A DNA stretch of 64,000 nucleotides. Source: Rhodoferax sp. BAB1 (GTDB lineage: Bacteria > Pseudomonadota > Gammaproteobacteria > Burkholderiales > Burkholderiaceae_C). Location of the stretch: positions 82,001 through 146,000 of the forward strand of contig NZ_CP054424.1 of the NCBI RefSeq assembly GCF_013334205.1, in the 5' to 3' direction. Positions 48,858-57,012 of this stretch are shown one piece after another. Under the pieces are notes generated by a model. It was given only the letters and a program-made list of their open reading frames with translations, searched no databases and was not told the DNA's origin. How positions within the stretch are numbered: the stretch's first letter is position 1; every line of letters starts with the position of its first letter. The position numbers and the translations under genes were made by a program.

Positions 48858-49232
48858 ATGAGCAAGCGTTCCATCCAGGCAAGCCCGGCCACCGTGACCG
48901 AACCGGATCAGGTTTTCGAACTGGCAGCGGAGGTTTTCCGTGTCATGTCGGCGCCCATGCGGCTCAAGATCATCAGCCACCTCTGTGATGGCGAGCGCAA
49001 TGTCAGCTATCTGCTGAGCAAGATCGACACCACCCAGCCCAATATGTCCCAGCACCTGACCACGCTGTACCAGGCGGGTGTGCTGGGCAAGCGCCGTGAA
49101 GGTGTGCAGATCTATTACCGCATCATCGACGACCGCGTTTCATCGCTGTGCCGTGCCGTGTGCACCCAGATCGCCATGGATGCGGACTTCGAGTCTCCCA
49201 TGGCCGAACCTACGGCCTCGCCGGCGACCTGA
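48858..49232 (+). CDS. ArsR/SmtB-family transcriptional regulator, possible persulfide sensor (BigR/SqrR-like)
   Basis: 124 residues with winged helix (APMRLKIISHLCDGERNVSYLL, TQPNMSQHLTTLYQAGVL, RREGVQIYYRI). Cysteines are Cys43, Cys98 and Cys102. One Cys after the first recognition-core helix and one near the C-terminal helix resembles the BigR/SqrR group, which forms a tetrasulfide bridge with sulfane sulfur. The Cys spacing here is a little shorter (55-59 against about 65), so this is tentative. It faces the sulfide-oxidation operon, which it may repress. Confidence 0.85.
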   Translation: MSKRSIQASPATVTEPDQVFELAAEVFRVMSAPMRLKIISHLCDGERNVSYLLSKIDTTQPNMSQHLTTLYQAGVLGKRREGVQIYYRIIDDRVSSLCRAVCTQIAMDADFESPMAEPTASPAT

Positions 49233-49252
49233 GCGCTGGCACACGACCAAAG

Positions 49253-49277
49253 AAAAGGGGCCTGACAGGCCCCTTTT
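49253..49277 (+). terminator. Bidirectional terminator between arsR-type gene and dsrE-like gene
   Basis: AAAAGGGGCCTG and CAGGCCCCTTTT are exact inverted copies around a single A. The GC core flanked by A4 and T4 serves both convergent transcripts. Confidence 0.9.
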
Positions 49278-49295
49278 CGCTGCGTATCTTTGCGC

Positions 49296-49733
49296 TCAGG
49301 GCTTCAGGTAGACGTAACCCTCCAGCGCTTGCAGACGCGCCACCTCGGCCACGCCCGAGGGCACGATCTTGGTTTCCATCAGCAGGCGATCCGGGTTGAT
49401 GTTGCGCACCGTCAGGGTGTTGTTGCAGACGCGGAACTCGACACCCTTGCCGGCCAGGTCGCTCACGGCACCGCTGAACTCGCGGCCCTGGCTGTCCTTG
49501 GCGTCCTGCAGCAGGAAGTTGATGCCCGCGCCGTGCGTCACCACCACGATCTTGGCCTTCGGGTCCGCGGCCATGTGGTTGCGGATGTTGTTCAGGACGG
49601 CCGGCACCGTGTTGACATCGGTGTTGATGTGGTAGACCGCCTTGACCTGCTGCGTGGCTTGCGCCTGGGCCGTCGAGGCGAAACCCAGGGTGGCGGCGCA
49701 GACCAGGGCGAGGGTGGTGATGAATTTGTACAT
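49296..49733 (-). CDS. Exported DsrE/DsrF-like family protein
   Basis: 145 residues from ATG 49733 (Shine-Dalgarno-like GGAG just upstream). Signal peptide (TTLALVCAATLGFASTAQAQ), then a DsrE-like Rossmann domain (KAVYHINTD, KIVVVTHGAGINFLLQDA, VEFRVCNNTL). The single cysteine, Cys103, is at the position typical of DsrE-fold sulfur carriers. It is probably a periplasmic sulfur-relay protein. Last gene of the minus-strand sulfide operon. Confidence 0.85.
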   Translation of the reverse strand: MYKFITTLALVCAATLGFASTAQAQATQQVKAVYHINTDVNTVPAVLNNIRNHMAADPKAKIVVVTHGAGINFLLQDAKDSQGREFSGAVSDLAGKGVEFRVCNNTLTVRNINPDRLLMETKIVPSGVAEVARLQALEGYVYLKP

Positions 49734-49816
49734 GAGCAACTCCTGAATTCGGTGGCGAGAAAAAGCCGGCGAGTGCCGGCAAGGCGGAGCCCGGTGCGAG
49801 ACCGGGCCCGGCAGCA

Positions 49817-51100
49817 TCAGAGCAGTGTATCCGCCCAGATGTTCTGCGCCCAGTTCCAGGCGTAGATGCCCTCAAGCTCGTTGGGGGCGCTGGAGACGCC
49901 GCCCGAGCCCGCCACGGTCTTGAAGGTCTTCTCGGCCGCCACGTACTGATGGATGGATGCCACGTGCACCACCAGCTTGTCGTTGACGAAGCTGTAGCAG
50001 GTGTTGGTCAGCAGCGGTTGCGGGTTGACCTCCATGCCCGAGAGCTGGGCCACCACGGCGGCGGCCACCACCTTGCCGTGCGAGTTGGCCATGTGGCCGG
50101 ACTTGGGCATCAGCGGCGCGGCCAGCACCGAGTCGCCGATCACGTGCACGTCCTTGGCAGCGGTGGACTCGAAGGTCTGGTAGTTGACGTTGCACCAGCG
50201 GCCGTTGGCGTTGGCCAGGCCCGACTGCATGGCGATGAGGCCTGCGCTCATGTCCGGCAGTACGTTGAGCACATCGGCCTTCACGTCATCCGAGGTCTCG
50301 AACTTGACGGTCCTGGTTTTTGCGTCGACCGCGATGGCCTTGTGGTTGCCGCGGAACTCCAGCATGCCGGCGTAGTTCTCGGCCCAGAACTTCTTGAACA
50401 GCGGGCCCTTGGAGGTCACGTCCGGATTGGCGTCCAGGATCAGTACCTTGGATTTCGGCTTGGCCTTCTTGAAGTAGCTGGCCACCTGGCTGGCGCGCTC
50501 GTAGGGGCCGGGCGGGCAGCGGTAGGGCGCCAGCGGTACCGAGATGGCGTAGACGCCGCCGTCGGGCATGGCTTCGAGCTGGCGGCGCAGGGCCGCCGTT
50601 TCCGGGCCGGCCTTCCAGGCCTGCAGGATCTGGCCCGAGGCGCTGGCGTCTTTCAGGCCGGCGATGCTGCCCCACATCATGTCGACGCCAGGCGAGACGA
50701 TCAGCTTGTCATAGCCGATGGTGGCCCCGCCAGCCAGCGCCACCGTCTTTTTGCCGCGGTCGATTTCCATGACACGGTCGCGCGCATGGATCACGCCATG
50801 TTTGCCCTTGAGGTTGTCATAGGGCGTGGTGATGTCGCCCATGGTCTTGGAGCCGCCGATCACCAGGTTGGAGATCGGGCAGGAGATGAAGCTGTCGTTG
50901 GGCTCCACCAGCACCACGTCGATCTGGTAGTTGGAGAGCATGCGCACGTATTTGGCGGCGGTGGCACCACCATAGCCGCCGCCGATCACGACGACCTTGG
51001 CCTTGGTCGGGATGGGGGCGGTGGTGGCGCAACCCACCATGGACAGGGAGCCCACGGTGCCGAGTGCCAGCGAGGCTTGTACAAAACTGCGTCGTTTCAT
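49817..51100 (-). CDS. fccB: Flavocytochrome c sulfide dehydrogenase, flavoprotein subunit (FccB/SoxF-like)
   Basis: 427 residues from ATG 51100. Tat-type leader KRRSFVQASLALG, with a possible lipobox-like MVGC at the end. FAD motif VVVIGGGYGGATAAKYV. Redox-active cysteine candidates are in FISCPISNLV and CYSFVNDK, as in FccB. VIGDSVLAAPLMPKSGHMANS is the second FAD block. It oxidises sulfide and passes electrons to the cytochrome subunit encoded 16 bases upstream. Confidence 0.92.
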   Translation of the reverse strand: MKRRSFVQASLALGTVGSLSMVGCATTAPIPTKAKVVVIGGGYGGATAAKYVRMLSNYQIDVVLVEPNDSFISCPISNLVIGGSKTMGDITTPYDNLKGKHGVIHARDRVMEIDRGKKTVALAGGATIGYDKLIVSPGVDMMWGSIAGLKDASASGQILQAWKAGPETAALRRQLEAMPDGGVYAISVPLAPYRCPPGPYERASQVASYFKKAKPKSKVLILDANPDVTSKGPLFKKFWAENYAGMLEFRGNHKAIAVDAKTRTVKFETSDDVKADVLNVLPDMSAGLIAMQSGLANANGRWCNVNYQTFESTAAKDVHVIGDSVLAAPLMPKSGHMANSHGKVVAAAVVAQLSGMEVNPQPLLTNTCYSFVNDKLVVHVASIHQYVAAEKTFKTVAGSGGVSSAPNELEGIYAWNWAQNIWADTLL

Positions 51101-51116
51101 GGTTCTTGCCTCCTGC

Positions 51117-51443
51117 TCAGCGCTTGAGCGTCGAGAAATAAGTGGAGACGGACTCGATCTGTTCATCGGTCAGTCCCTTGGTCAGCTGGTGCATCACCGT
51201 GGCCGGACGCGTGCCTTCACGGAAGGCCTTCATCTGCGCCACCATGTATTCACGCGGCATGCCGGCCAGCGAGGGAATGGCGGAGCCTTCGGTGGTCCGG
51301 CCTTCGGTGCCGTGGCAGTTGGCGCAGGTCGCGGCCAGTGCACGCTGGTGCAGCTTGACGGTGTCCTGCGGCGTGGCAGCGGTGGCGCTGCCGGCATAGC
51401 TGCCCAGCAGCAGCACGGCCGCCCAGAGGGGAGTAAGGCGCAT
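51117..51443 (-). CDS. fccA: Monohaem c-type cytochrome, sulfide dehydrogenase cytochrome subunit (FccA-like)
   Basis: 108 residues from ATG 51443. Signal peptide (LWAAVLLLGSYAGSATA), one haem site CANCH, distal Met candidates in AGMPREYMVAQM, and the C-terminal helix TDEQIESVSTYFSTL. It is the class I cytochrome that accepts electrons from the adjacent flavoprotein. Single-haem and short, unlike the dihaem FccA/SoxE forms. Confidence 0.9.
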   Translation of the reverse strand: MRLTPLWAAVLLLGSYAGSATAATPQDTVKLHQRALAATCANCHGTEGRTTEGSAIPSLAGMPREYMVAQMKAFREGTRPATVMHQLTKGLTDEQIESVSTYFSTLKR

Positions 51444-51541
51444 GAAGGTCTCCTTGGTCGAATGAAATATCAATAGCGACTAATTTAGCGAGTCGCCCCC
51501 GGGATTGTCCCGGGTGTTTACCCGCAGAAACCTTACACGGA

Positions 51542-52648
51542 TCAAGGTGCCCGCATCGTGGCCGATGTGCCGACCACCTGCTGGCCCGGCTCCTGTGCCG
51601 TGCCCTGGCTGTCCATCAGGCGGTCGGTGAGGCCGGCGCCGGCCCACATGCCGATCAGCGCCAGCCACGCGGTGAGCGCGAACACCGCGCCGCCCGTCAT
51701 GCCCGCACCTACCGCACAGCCACCGGCCAGCATGGAACCGAAGCCCATGAGCATGGCGCCCACGATGTAACGACGCATGCTGTAGCCGTCCTTGAAGCCT
51801 TCGAGCTGGAACTCCTTGCCGACCAGGGCGCCGATGAAGGAGCCGGCGAACACGCCGGGCAGCAGGCCGAAATCGAAACCGATGGCTGGTGCCGGCGAGG
51901 CCAGTACGCGCATCAGCCACTCGGCCGAGGGCCCGCTGAAGGTCAGGCCCTGCACCTGCACCACACCGAAGCTGTTGGACGAGATCAGGTAGGTGGCCCA
52001 CCAGGCCGCCGCCACGGCCAGGCCGGTACCGATGCCACCCACCCACTTCCACAGGCCCCAGCCGCTGCGGATGGCGAAGTACAGCGCCGCCACAAACCAG
52101 ATCAGCCCCACATACAGGCCGCCCCAGTGGCCGATGCCCGTGATGGCCAGCAGGTCGCGGGTCGGCCCGCCTTCTACCGTCCACCAGTTGCTGATGGCCA
52201 GCCGCAAGGGCGCCAGCGAGCCCGAGAGCGCGGCCTGGGCCGTGACGGCGAAGATGAGCCCGGAGAGCAGGGCGCGCAGGTTGCCATTGGCCGAGAGCAC
52301 CAGCAGGCGGCTGGCGCAGCCGCGCGTCATGATCATGCCGGCACCGAAAAGCAGGCCGCCGATCAGCGCGCCCGACAGGCTGCCGCGCGTGGCGAGCTGG
52401 CGTGCCGTGCTGGTATCGAGCGCATGCAGCACGATCAGCCCTTGCACCAGCACCACCGTGGTGGAGAAGGCCAGCAGCCAGACCGAGAGCTTCTCGCCGA
52501 ACTTGCGGTGCCAGAACTCGATGGTCGCCGCCCGCAGGCAGAACTTGGAGCGCTGGGCGAAAAAGCCGAACAGCAGGCCGATCACGCCGCCGACGATGGC
52601 AAGCACCAGGCTTTCGCCGTGCTGCTCAAGTAGGGTTGCCAGGTTCAT
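51542..52648 (-). CDS. YeeE/YedE family sulfur-compound transporter (full length)
   Basis: 368 residues with about nine to ten membrane segments. It contains the family's cysteine motifs: RSKFCLRAA near residue 37, MTRGCASRLL near 110 and LAGGCAVGAGMTGG in the C-terminal half. Members such as TsuA take up thiosulfate through these cysteines. It heads the minus-strand run yedE-fccA-fccB-dsrE and is divergent from the SoxH-like gene. Confidence 0.92.
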   Translation of the reverse strand: MNLATLLEQHGESLVLAIVGGVIGLLFGFFAQRSKFCLRAATIEFWHRKFGEKLSVWLLAFSTTVVLVQGLIVLHALDTSTARQLATRGSLSGALIGGLLFGAGMIMTRGCASRLLVLSANGNLRALLSGLIFAVTAQAALSGSLAPLRLAISNWWTVEGGPTRDLLAITGIGHWGGLYVGLIWFVAALYFAIRSGWGLWKWVGGIGTGLAVAAAWWATYLISSNSFGVVQVQGLTFSGPSAEWLMRVLASPAPAIGFDFGLLPGVFAGSFIGALVGKEFQLEGFKDGYSMRRYIVGAMLMGFGSMLAGGCAVGAGMTGGAVFALTAWLALIGMWAGAGLTDRLMDSQGTAQEPGQQVVGTSATMRAP

Positions 52649-52671
52649 GAAGCCGTACCATAATTTAGTGA

Positions 52672-52695
52672 ATGCTTATATTGAATGCTAAGCAT
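52672..52695 (+). promoter_or_regulatory. Inverted repeat in the yedE/soxH-like divergent promoter
   Basis: ATGCTTA and TAAGCAT are exact inverted copies separated by 10 bases in an AT-rich patch between divergent genes. The core AATGCTTATATT resembles AATGTATTTATATT upstream of the arsR-type gene (48829-48842). It is a candidate operator for that regulator. Confidence 0.4.
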
Positions 52696-52775
52696 AATTG
52701 CATCGTAGCGGCTTGACCTGCCTCAAAAAAATCCCGAGTCGGAGAGGGCGGCCAGGTTGCCAGACTGGAGTTGGA

Positions 52776-53747
52776 ATGCGCGTGTATGGAATGGATGGGG
52801 CCCGTCGGGTCGCCCGTTTGCTGGCGACGACCCTGGCCCTGCTGGGAGGGGTGGTCGGAGCCCGGGCCGAGGCGCCGCCCATGGTGGCGCAGCAGGTGGC
52901 CCCCTCGGCCTGGTACGTCGAGGGCGTGTCCGCGCTGGGCTCGTCCGCCAACCAGAACTTCATCTCCAATGCCGCCTTCGTGGTCACGCCGGCCGGCGTG
53001 GTGGTGATCGACGCCCTGGGCTCGCCTGCACTGGCCGAGCGCCTGATGGCCGAGATCCGCAAGGTCACACCCCGGCCCGTCACGCACGTCATCGTCACGC
53101 ATTACCATGCCGACCACATCTACGGCCTGCAGGCCTTCAAGGCCAAGGGCGCACGCATCATCGCCCACCGGGCGGCCAAGGTCTACATGAACTCCGAGAC
53201 CGCGCGCCTGCGCCTGGAGGCCTCGCGGGTGGAACTGGCCCCCTGGATCGATGAAGACACTCGCCTGGTCGAGGCCGATGAATGGCTCGATGGCGACCGG
53301 ACGCTCACGATCGGCGGGGTGGATTTCCAGATCAAGATCGTCGGTCCCTCGCACACGCCGGAAGACCTGGTGGTCTACCTGCCCTCGGAGAAAGTGCTGT
53401 TCGCCGGCGACCTGGTCTTTCGCAGCCGCATCCCCTACGTGGGCCAGGCCGACAGCCGGCAGTGGATCCTGGCGCTGGAAAAGCTGCTGGCTTTCGATGC
53501 CGGTGTCATCGTGCCGGGCCACGGCCCGCTGTCGCGCGAGGCGCGCAAGGACATGCAGCTCACGCGCGACTACCTGGTCTACCTGCGCACCAGCATGGGC
53601 AAGGCCGCGGCCAACCTGGAGCCCTTCGACGAGGCCTACAAGAACACCGACTGGAGCCAGTTCGAACACCTGCCCCTGTTCCGCGTGGCCAACCGCATGA
53701 ACGCCTACAACACCTACCTGCTGCTCGAGCAGGAGGGCGGCAAGTGA
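52776..53747 (+). CDS. Exported metallo-beta-lactamase-fold hydrolase, SoxH-like
   Basis: 323 residues from ATG 52776 (GGAG 5 bases upstream). N-terminal signal peptide (VARLLATTLALLGGVVGARA). The full zinc set is present: HYHADH (His109, His111, Asp113, His114), the later His in GPSHTPEDL, Asp in FAGDLVF and the terminal His in VPGHGPLS. Similar proteins (SoxH, 'quinoprotein relay' hydrolases) accompany sulfur-oxidation genes, but their substrate is unknown. Overlaps the next gene by GTGA. Confidence 0.88.
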   Translation: MRVYGMDGARRVARLLATTLALLGGVVGARAEAPPMVAQQVAPSAWYVEGVSALGSSANQNFISNAAFVVTPAGVVVIDALGSPALAERLMAEIRKVTPRPVTHVIVTHYHADHIYGLQAFKAKGARIIAHRAAKVYMNSETARLRLEASRVELAPWIDEDTRLVEADEWLDGDRTLTIGGVDFQIKIVGPSHTPEDLVVYLPSEKVLFAGDLVFRSRIPYVGQADSRQWILALEKLLAFDAGVIVPGHGPLSREARKDMQLTRDYLVYLRTSMGKAAANLEPFDEAYKNTDWSQFEHLPLFRVANRMNAYNTYLLLEQEGGK

Positions 53748-54214
53748 AGCGCGCGGGTATCGCCAGGCGCGATCTGCTGCTGGCCGCAGCCGCCTTGCCC
53801 TTGGCCCTGAGCCCGGCCCGGGCCGCCGAGCTGCCGGCGGCGCACAACCTCAAGGAAGAACTGGCCGCTGCGCTGGCCCGGCGCGAGCCGCTGGTGGTGA
53901 TGGTGAGCCTGGAGGGCTGCGCCTTCTGCAAGATTGCGCGCAACAACTACCTGGCGCCCATGCACCAGCAGGATGGCCTGCACGTGGCCCAGGTGGACAT
54001 GCGCAGCCGCACCCGTGTGCTGGATTTCCAGGGCAAGGCCGTCACGCACGACGACCTGGTGCGGCAGTGGAAGATCCGCATCGCCCCCACCGTGCTCTTC
54101 TTCGGCCGGGGCGGCGCCGAGGTGGCCGAGCGCCTGGTGGGTGGTTACATCCCCGACTTCTACGGTGCCTACCTGGACCAGCGCCTCGCGCAGGCGCGCG
54201 CCAGCCTCCGGTAA
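53744..54214 (+). CDS. Exported thioredoxin-fold protein, SoxW-like
   Basis: 156 residues from GTG 53744, overlapping the stop of the previous gene. Signal region with twin Arg (ARRDLLLAAAALPLALSPARA). Thioredoxin fold with CAFC (Cys59, Cys62) and cis-Pro in IAPTVLFF. SoxW-type proteins keep periplasmic sulfur-oxidation cysteines reduced. It is translationally coupled to the SoxH-like gene. Confidence 0.87.
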   Translation: MKRAGIARRDLLLAAAALPLALSPARAAELPAAHNLKEELAAALARREPLVVMVSLEGCAFCKIARNNYLAPMHQQDGLHVAQVDMRSRTRVLDFQGKAVTHDDLVRQWKIRIAPTVLFFGRGGAEVAERLVGGYIPDFYGAYLDQRLAQARASLR

Positions 54215-54322
54215 GCCGACGGCTCCACACCAGCTTCCGGAGCCCCCAGACGCGACGCCCTGGCTGTTTTTGGCTAGGATGGATCCATTCATCAGGACAT
54301 CCTGCGTCGAAGGGCGAATGAC

Positions 54323-55456
54323 ATGAATTACACCCAGAAATTGACCCTCTCGATGATCGTCCCGACGGTCATGGTGGGTGGCGCCGGCTCCACCGTGGTG
54401 ATCGGGGCCGCCTGGCTGCAGCAGCAGGCGCAAGTGGCCAGCGGTCAGGCCATGGTGGCTTACCTGCAGATCGGGGCGCTGCTCACGGGCCTGCTGACGC
54501 TGGTGTGCGTGGCCGTCTGTGTGGGCTTCACGGTCTGGATCCGGCGCACCGCACGGGCCGTGCTGGGCGGTGAACCCACGGACGCGCAGCACACCCTGGC
54601 CCAGCTGGCCGACGGCAACCTGGCCCTGAGCGATGGGCCGGCCCCGGCCGGCAGCCTGCTGGACTCGGTGCATCGCCTCACCGGCGTGCTGCGCAGCACC
54701 CTGGGTGACATCCGCCATTCCAGCCAGGGCGTGGCCGTGGCGTCGAGCGAGATCGCGGCCGGCAACCAGGACCTGAGCGACCGCACCGAGCAGGCGGCCG
54801 GCAATCTGCAGCGCACCGCTTCCAGCCTGGATGAACTGACCCGCACCGTGCGCCACACCGCTGCTGCGGCCAGCCAGGCCAACCAGCTGGCCGGCAGCGC
54901 GGCCGAGGTGGCCGGGCGCGGTGGCGCCGTGGTGGGCGAGGTGGTGCAGACCATGGCCGGGATCGACGAGAGTTCGCGTCGTATCCACGACATCATCGGC
55001 GTCATCGACGGCATCGCCTTCCAGACCAATATCCTGGCGCTCAACGCGGCGGTGGAAGCCGCCCGCGCCGGCGAGCAGGGGCGCGGTTTCGCCGTGGTGG
55101 CGGCCGAGGTGCGCCAGCTGGCCAGCCGCAGCGCGGCGGCGGCCCGCGAGATCAAGGCCCTCATCAGCGACTCGGTCGACAAGGTCGGGTCCGGGACCCG
55201 CCTGGTGCAGCAGGCCGGCAGCACCATGCAGGAGATCGTCGAGGCGGTGCAGCGCGTGAGCGGCGTGATCCACGAGATCACCACCGATGCCGCCGGGCAG
55301 TCGACCGGCATCGTCTCGGTCAACGAAGCCGTGAACCAGCTCGACCAGATGACGCAGCAGAACGCCGCGCTGGTCGAGCAGTCGGCCGCCGCCGCCGCCA
55401 GCCTCAAGGACCAGGCCCAGCGCCTGGAGCAGGCGGTGCAGACCTTCCGGCTCTGA
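54323..55456 (+). CDS. Methyl-accepting chemotaxis protein
   Basis: 377 residues. Two membrane helices (about 10-32 and 46-70) enclose only a ~15-residue external loop, so there is no classical periplasmic ligand domain. There is no obvious HAMP motif. The long signalling helix pair has tip [20 protein letters not shown]. It may sense an internal or membrane-borne signal. It sits between the two sulfur modules but has its own ribosome-binding context 108 bases after the SoxW-like gene. Confidence 0.9.
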   Translation: MNYTQKLTLSMIVPTVMVGGAGSTVVIGAAWLQQQAQVASGQAMVAYLQIGALLTGLLTLVCVAVCVGFTVWIRRTARAVLGGEPTDAQHTLAQLADGNLALSDGPAPAGSLLDSVHRLTGVLRSTLGDIRHSSQGVAVASSEIAAGNQDLSDRTEQAAGNLQRTASSLDELTRTVRHTAAAASQANQLAGSAAEVAGRGGAVVGEVVQTMAGIDESSRRIHDIIGVIDGIAFQTNILALNAAVEAARAGEQGRGFAVVAAEVRQLASRSAAAAREIKALISDSVDKVGSGTRLVQQAGSTMQEIVEAVQRVSGVIHEITTDAAGQSTGIVSVNEAVNQLDQMTQQNAALVEQSAAAAASLKDQAQRLEQAVQTFRL

Positions 55457-55519
55457 GCGTCGCAGGCGGCCAGGCCGCCGCCGCGGCATGGGGCCGGATT
55501 TCCCCACTCCCTCTGGATG

Positions 55520-55543
55520 GAATATGCCCCCTAGGGTATATTC
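55520..55543 (+). promoter_or_regulatory. Palindromic operator of CsoR/CstR type before the split-YedE operon
   Basis: A 24-base dyad 34 bases before GTG 55577. Outer arms GAATAT and ATATTC and inner arms CCC and GGG pair exactly, giving 9 of 12 symmetrical positions. AT-rich arms around a G/C-tract core are the shape of CsoR/FrmR/CstR operators. The 3' arm contains TATATT, a plausible -10 box, so binding would block transcription. No CsoR-family gene is in the window. Confidence 0.6.
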
Positions 55544-55576
55544 ACGCCTGTTCATTTCATAGTTGGAGCAAGCAGA

Positions 55577-56113
55577 GTGGGAATTTCCAATGCGTGTGAA
55601 GCGCCGGGCAGCAAGCCCTACTGGCCGGCCTGGTTGGCGGGCCTCGCCCTGGGCGTGGTGCTGCTCTTGACCTTCATCCTGACCGGCCATGGCCTGGGCG
55701 CCACCGGTTTCACCACCCGTCTGAGCGCCTGGCTGGGCGACATCGCCGCGCCGCAATGGACGCTGGCCAACGACTACCTGGGGCCCCTGGTCGAAGACGG
55801 CGCCGTGCTGTCCTCGTGGATCAGCTGGCAGGTGGTCGGGGTCTTCCTGGGGGCCCTGCTCTCGGCCTGGCTGGCTGGCCGTCTGGCCTGGCGCATCGAA
55901 GGCGCGGCCAGCGCCGGGCGCACCGGCCGTCTGCTCAAGGCCCTGGCCGGTGGCATCCTGGCCGGCATCGGCGCGCGCATCGCCGCCGGTTGCACCAGCG
56001 GCGTGGGCCTGTCGGGCGCGGCCGTGCTCAGCGTGGCCGGTTTTGTTTTCCTCGGCGCGTTCTTCGCCGCCGGTCTGATCGCCGCGCGTCTGAGCGGCGG
56101 GGGTGTTAAATGA
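55577..56113 (+). CDS. YeeE/YedE half-transporter, first of pair
   Basis: 178 residues from GTG 55577 (TTGGAG 8 bases upstream; no in-frame ATG nearby). About four membrane segments and the family motif ARIAAGCTSGVGLSGAAVL with its conserved cysteine (about residue 139). It is half the length of a complete YeeE/YedE protein and resembles the N-terminal-half type, with the partner half encoded by the next gene at an ATGA overlap. Probably a two-subunit transporter for a reduced sulfur species. Confidence 0.92.
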   Translation: MGISNACEAPGSKPYWPAWLAGLALGVVLLLTFILTGHGLGATGFTTRLSAWLGDIAAPQWTLANDYLGPLVEDGAVLSSWISWQVVGVFLGALLSAWLAGRLAWRIEGAASAGRTGRLLKALAGGILAGIGARIAAGCTSGVGLSGAAVLSVAGFVFLGAFFAAGLIAARLSGGGVK

Positions 56114-56670
56114 TCGAGATGTTCTTCGCCATCCTGCTGGGCCTGGGCTTCGGCTTCGTGCTCGAGCGCGCCGGCTTCGGCAGCGGCTGCAAGCTCACCG
56201 CCCAGTTCCGCCTGAGCGACTGGTCGGTGTTCAAGGTCATGTTCACGGCCATCGTCTTCACGGCGGTTGGCCTCTACGGACTGGAACTGGCCGGCCTGGT
56301 CGAGGCCAGCGCCCTGTACGTGCCCATTCCCTACCTCTGGGCCATCGCCGCCGGCGGCGCGCTGATCGGCGCCGGTTTTGCCGTGGGTGGTTACTGCCCC
56401 GGCACCGCCGCCGTGGGCCTGATGACGGGCCGCATTGACGCCATCGTCTTTTTCCTCGGCCTGCTAGTCGGCACCTTCGTTTTTGCCGGCTTCTTCCCGC
56501 AGTTCGACGCGCTGACCACCGCCGGCGAGTTCACCCAGGGTGACCGCCTGCCCGAAGCCCTGGGCCTGCCCGAGTGGCTGGTGCTGGCCGCCCTGGTGGG
56601 CGCCGCCGTCGGCGTGTTTTATCTCGGCGGCTGGTTCGAGCGCCGTGCGCGCGCGGCCGGCCGGGTCTGA
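56110..56670 (+). CDS. YeeE/YedE half-transporter, second of pair
   Basis: 186 residues from ATG 56110. Four to five membrane segments, with cysteines in the family positions ERAGFGSGCKLTAQF and FAVGGYCPGTAAVGL. Translationally coupled to the first half. The two cysteine motifs would line the transport path, by comparison with characterised YeeE proteins. Confidence 0.92.
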   Translation: MIEMFFAILLGLGFGFVLERAGFGSGCKLTAQFRLSDWSVFKVMFTAIVFTAVGLYGLELAGLVEASALYVPIPYLWAIAAGGALIGAGFAVGGYCPGTAAVGLMTGRIDAIVFFLGLLVGTFVFAGFFPQFDALTTAGEFTQGDRLPEALGLPEWLVLAALVGAAVGVFYLGGWFERRARAAGRV

Positions 56671-56695
56671 ACCATTTTTTTCAGGAGAACGATCC

Positions 56696-57001
56696 ATGAA
56701 ACATCCCCGCAATACCCTGGCCCCGCTGGTCTCGGCCCTGGCCCTCGCCCTGGGCGCCGTGCCGGTCGCCGCCGTGGCGCAGTCGGCCGACACCCCGGCC
56801 CGCGCCGCCAATCCCTGCGCGGGCAACCCCTGCGCCGGCAGCAAACGCCGCAGCCGCGCCGACAACCCCTGCAGTGGCAATCCCTGCGCCGGCTCCAAGC
56901 GCCGCAGCCGTGCCGACAACCCCTGCGCGGGCAACCCCTGTGCGGGTTCCAAGCGCCGTCGCAGCGGGGATGACAATCCCTGCGCTGGCAAGAAGCGCTG
57001 A
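56696..57001 (+). CDS. Small exported Cys-repeat protein, NPC(A/S)G repeats
   Basis: 101 residues from ATG 56696, with a strong AGGAGAA 6 bases upstream. Signal peptide (LVSALALALGAVPVAAVAQ), then three 18-19-residue repeats of the form NPC(A/S)G-NPCAG-SKRR-(S)R(A/S)(G)D plus a terminal NPCAGKKR. All seven cysteines sit in NPC triplets, spaced Cys-x4-Cys-x12-Cys, and basic KRR segments separate the units. I do not recognise a characterised family. The exported location between YeeE/YedE transporters and a rhodanese suggests a periplasmic sulfur or metal carrier, or a peptide precursor. It is very likely expressed, given the ribosome-binding site and tight operon spacing. Confidence 0.85.
   Translation: MKHPRNTLAPLVSALALALGAVPVAAVAQSADTPARAANPCAGNPCAGSKRRSRADNPCSGNPCAGSKRRSRADNPCAGNPCAGSKRRRSGDDNPCAGKKR
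56810..57001 (+). repeat. Tandem repeat array (54, 54, 57 and 27 bp) encoding NPC units
   Basis: Units at 56810-56863, 56864-56917, 56918-56974 and a terminal part unit 56975-57001. All are in frame, so copy number could change without breaking the gene. Confidence 0.9.
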
Positions 57002-57012
57002 TTTCGCCAGCC

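Noticed and set aside
56810..57001. 54-bp tandem repeats considered as a CRISPR or VNTR in non-coding DNA
   Set aside because: Units are contiguous, without spacers, and in frame in a gene with signal peptide and ribosome-binding site.
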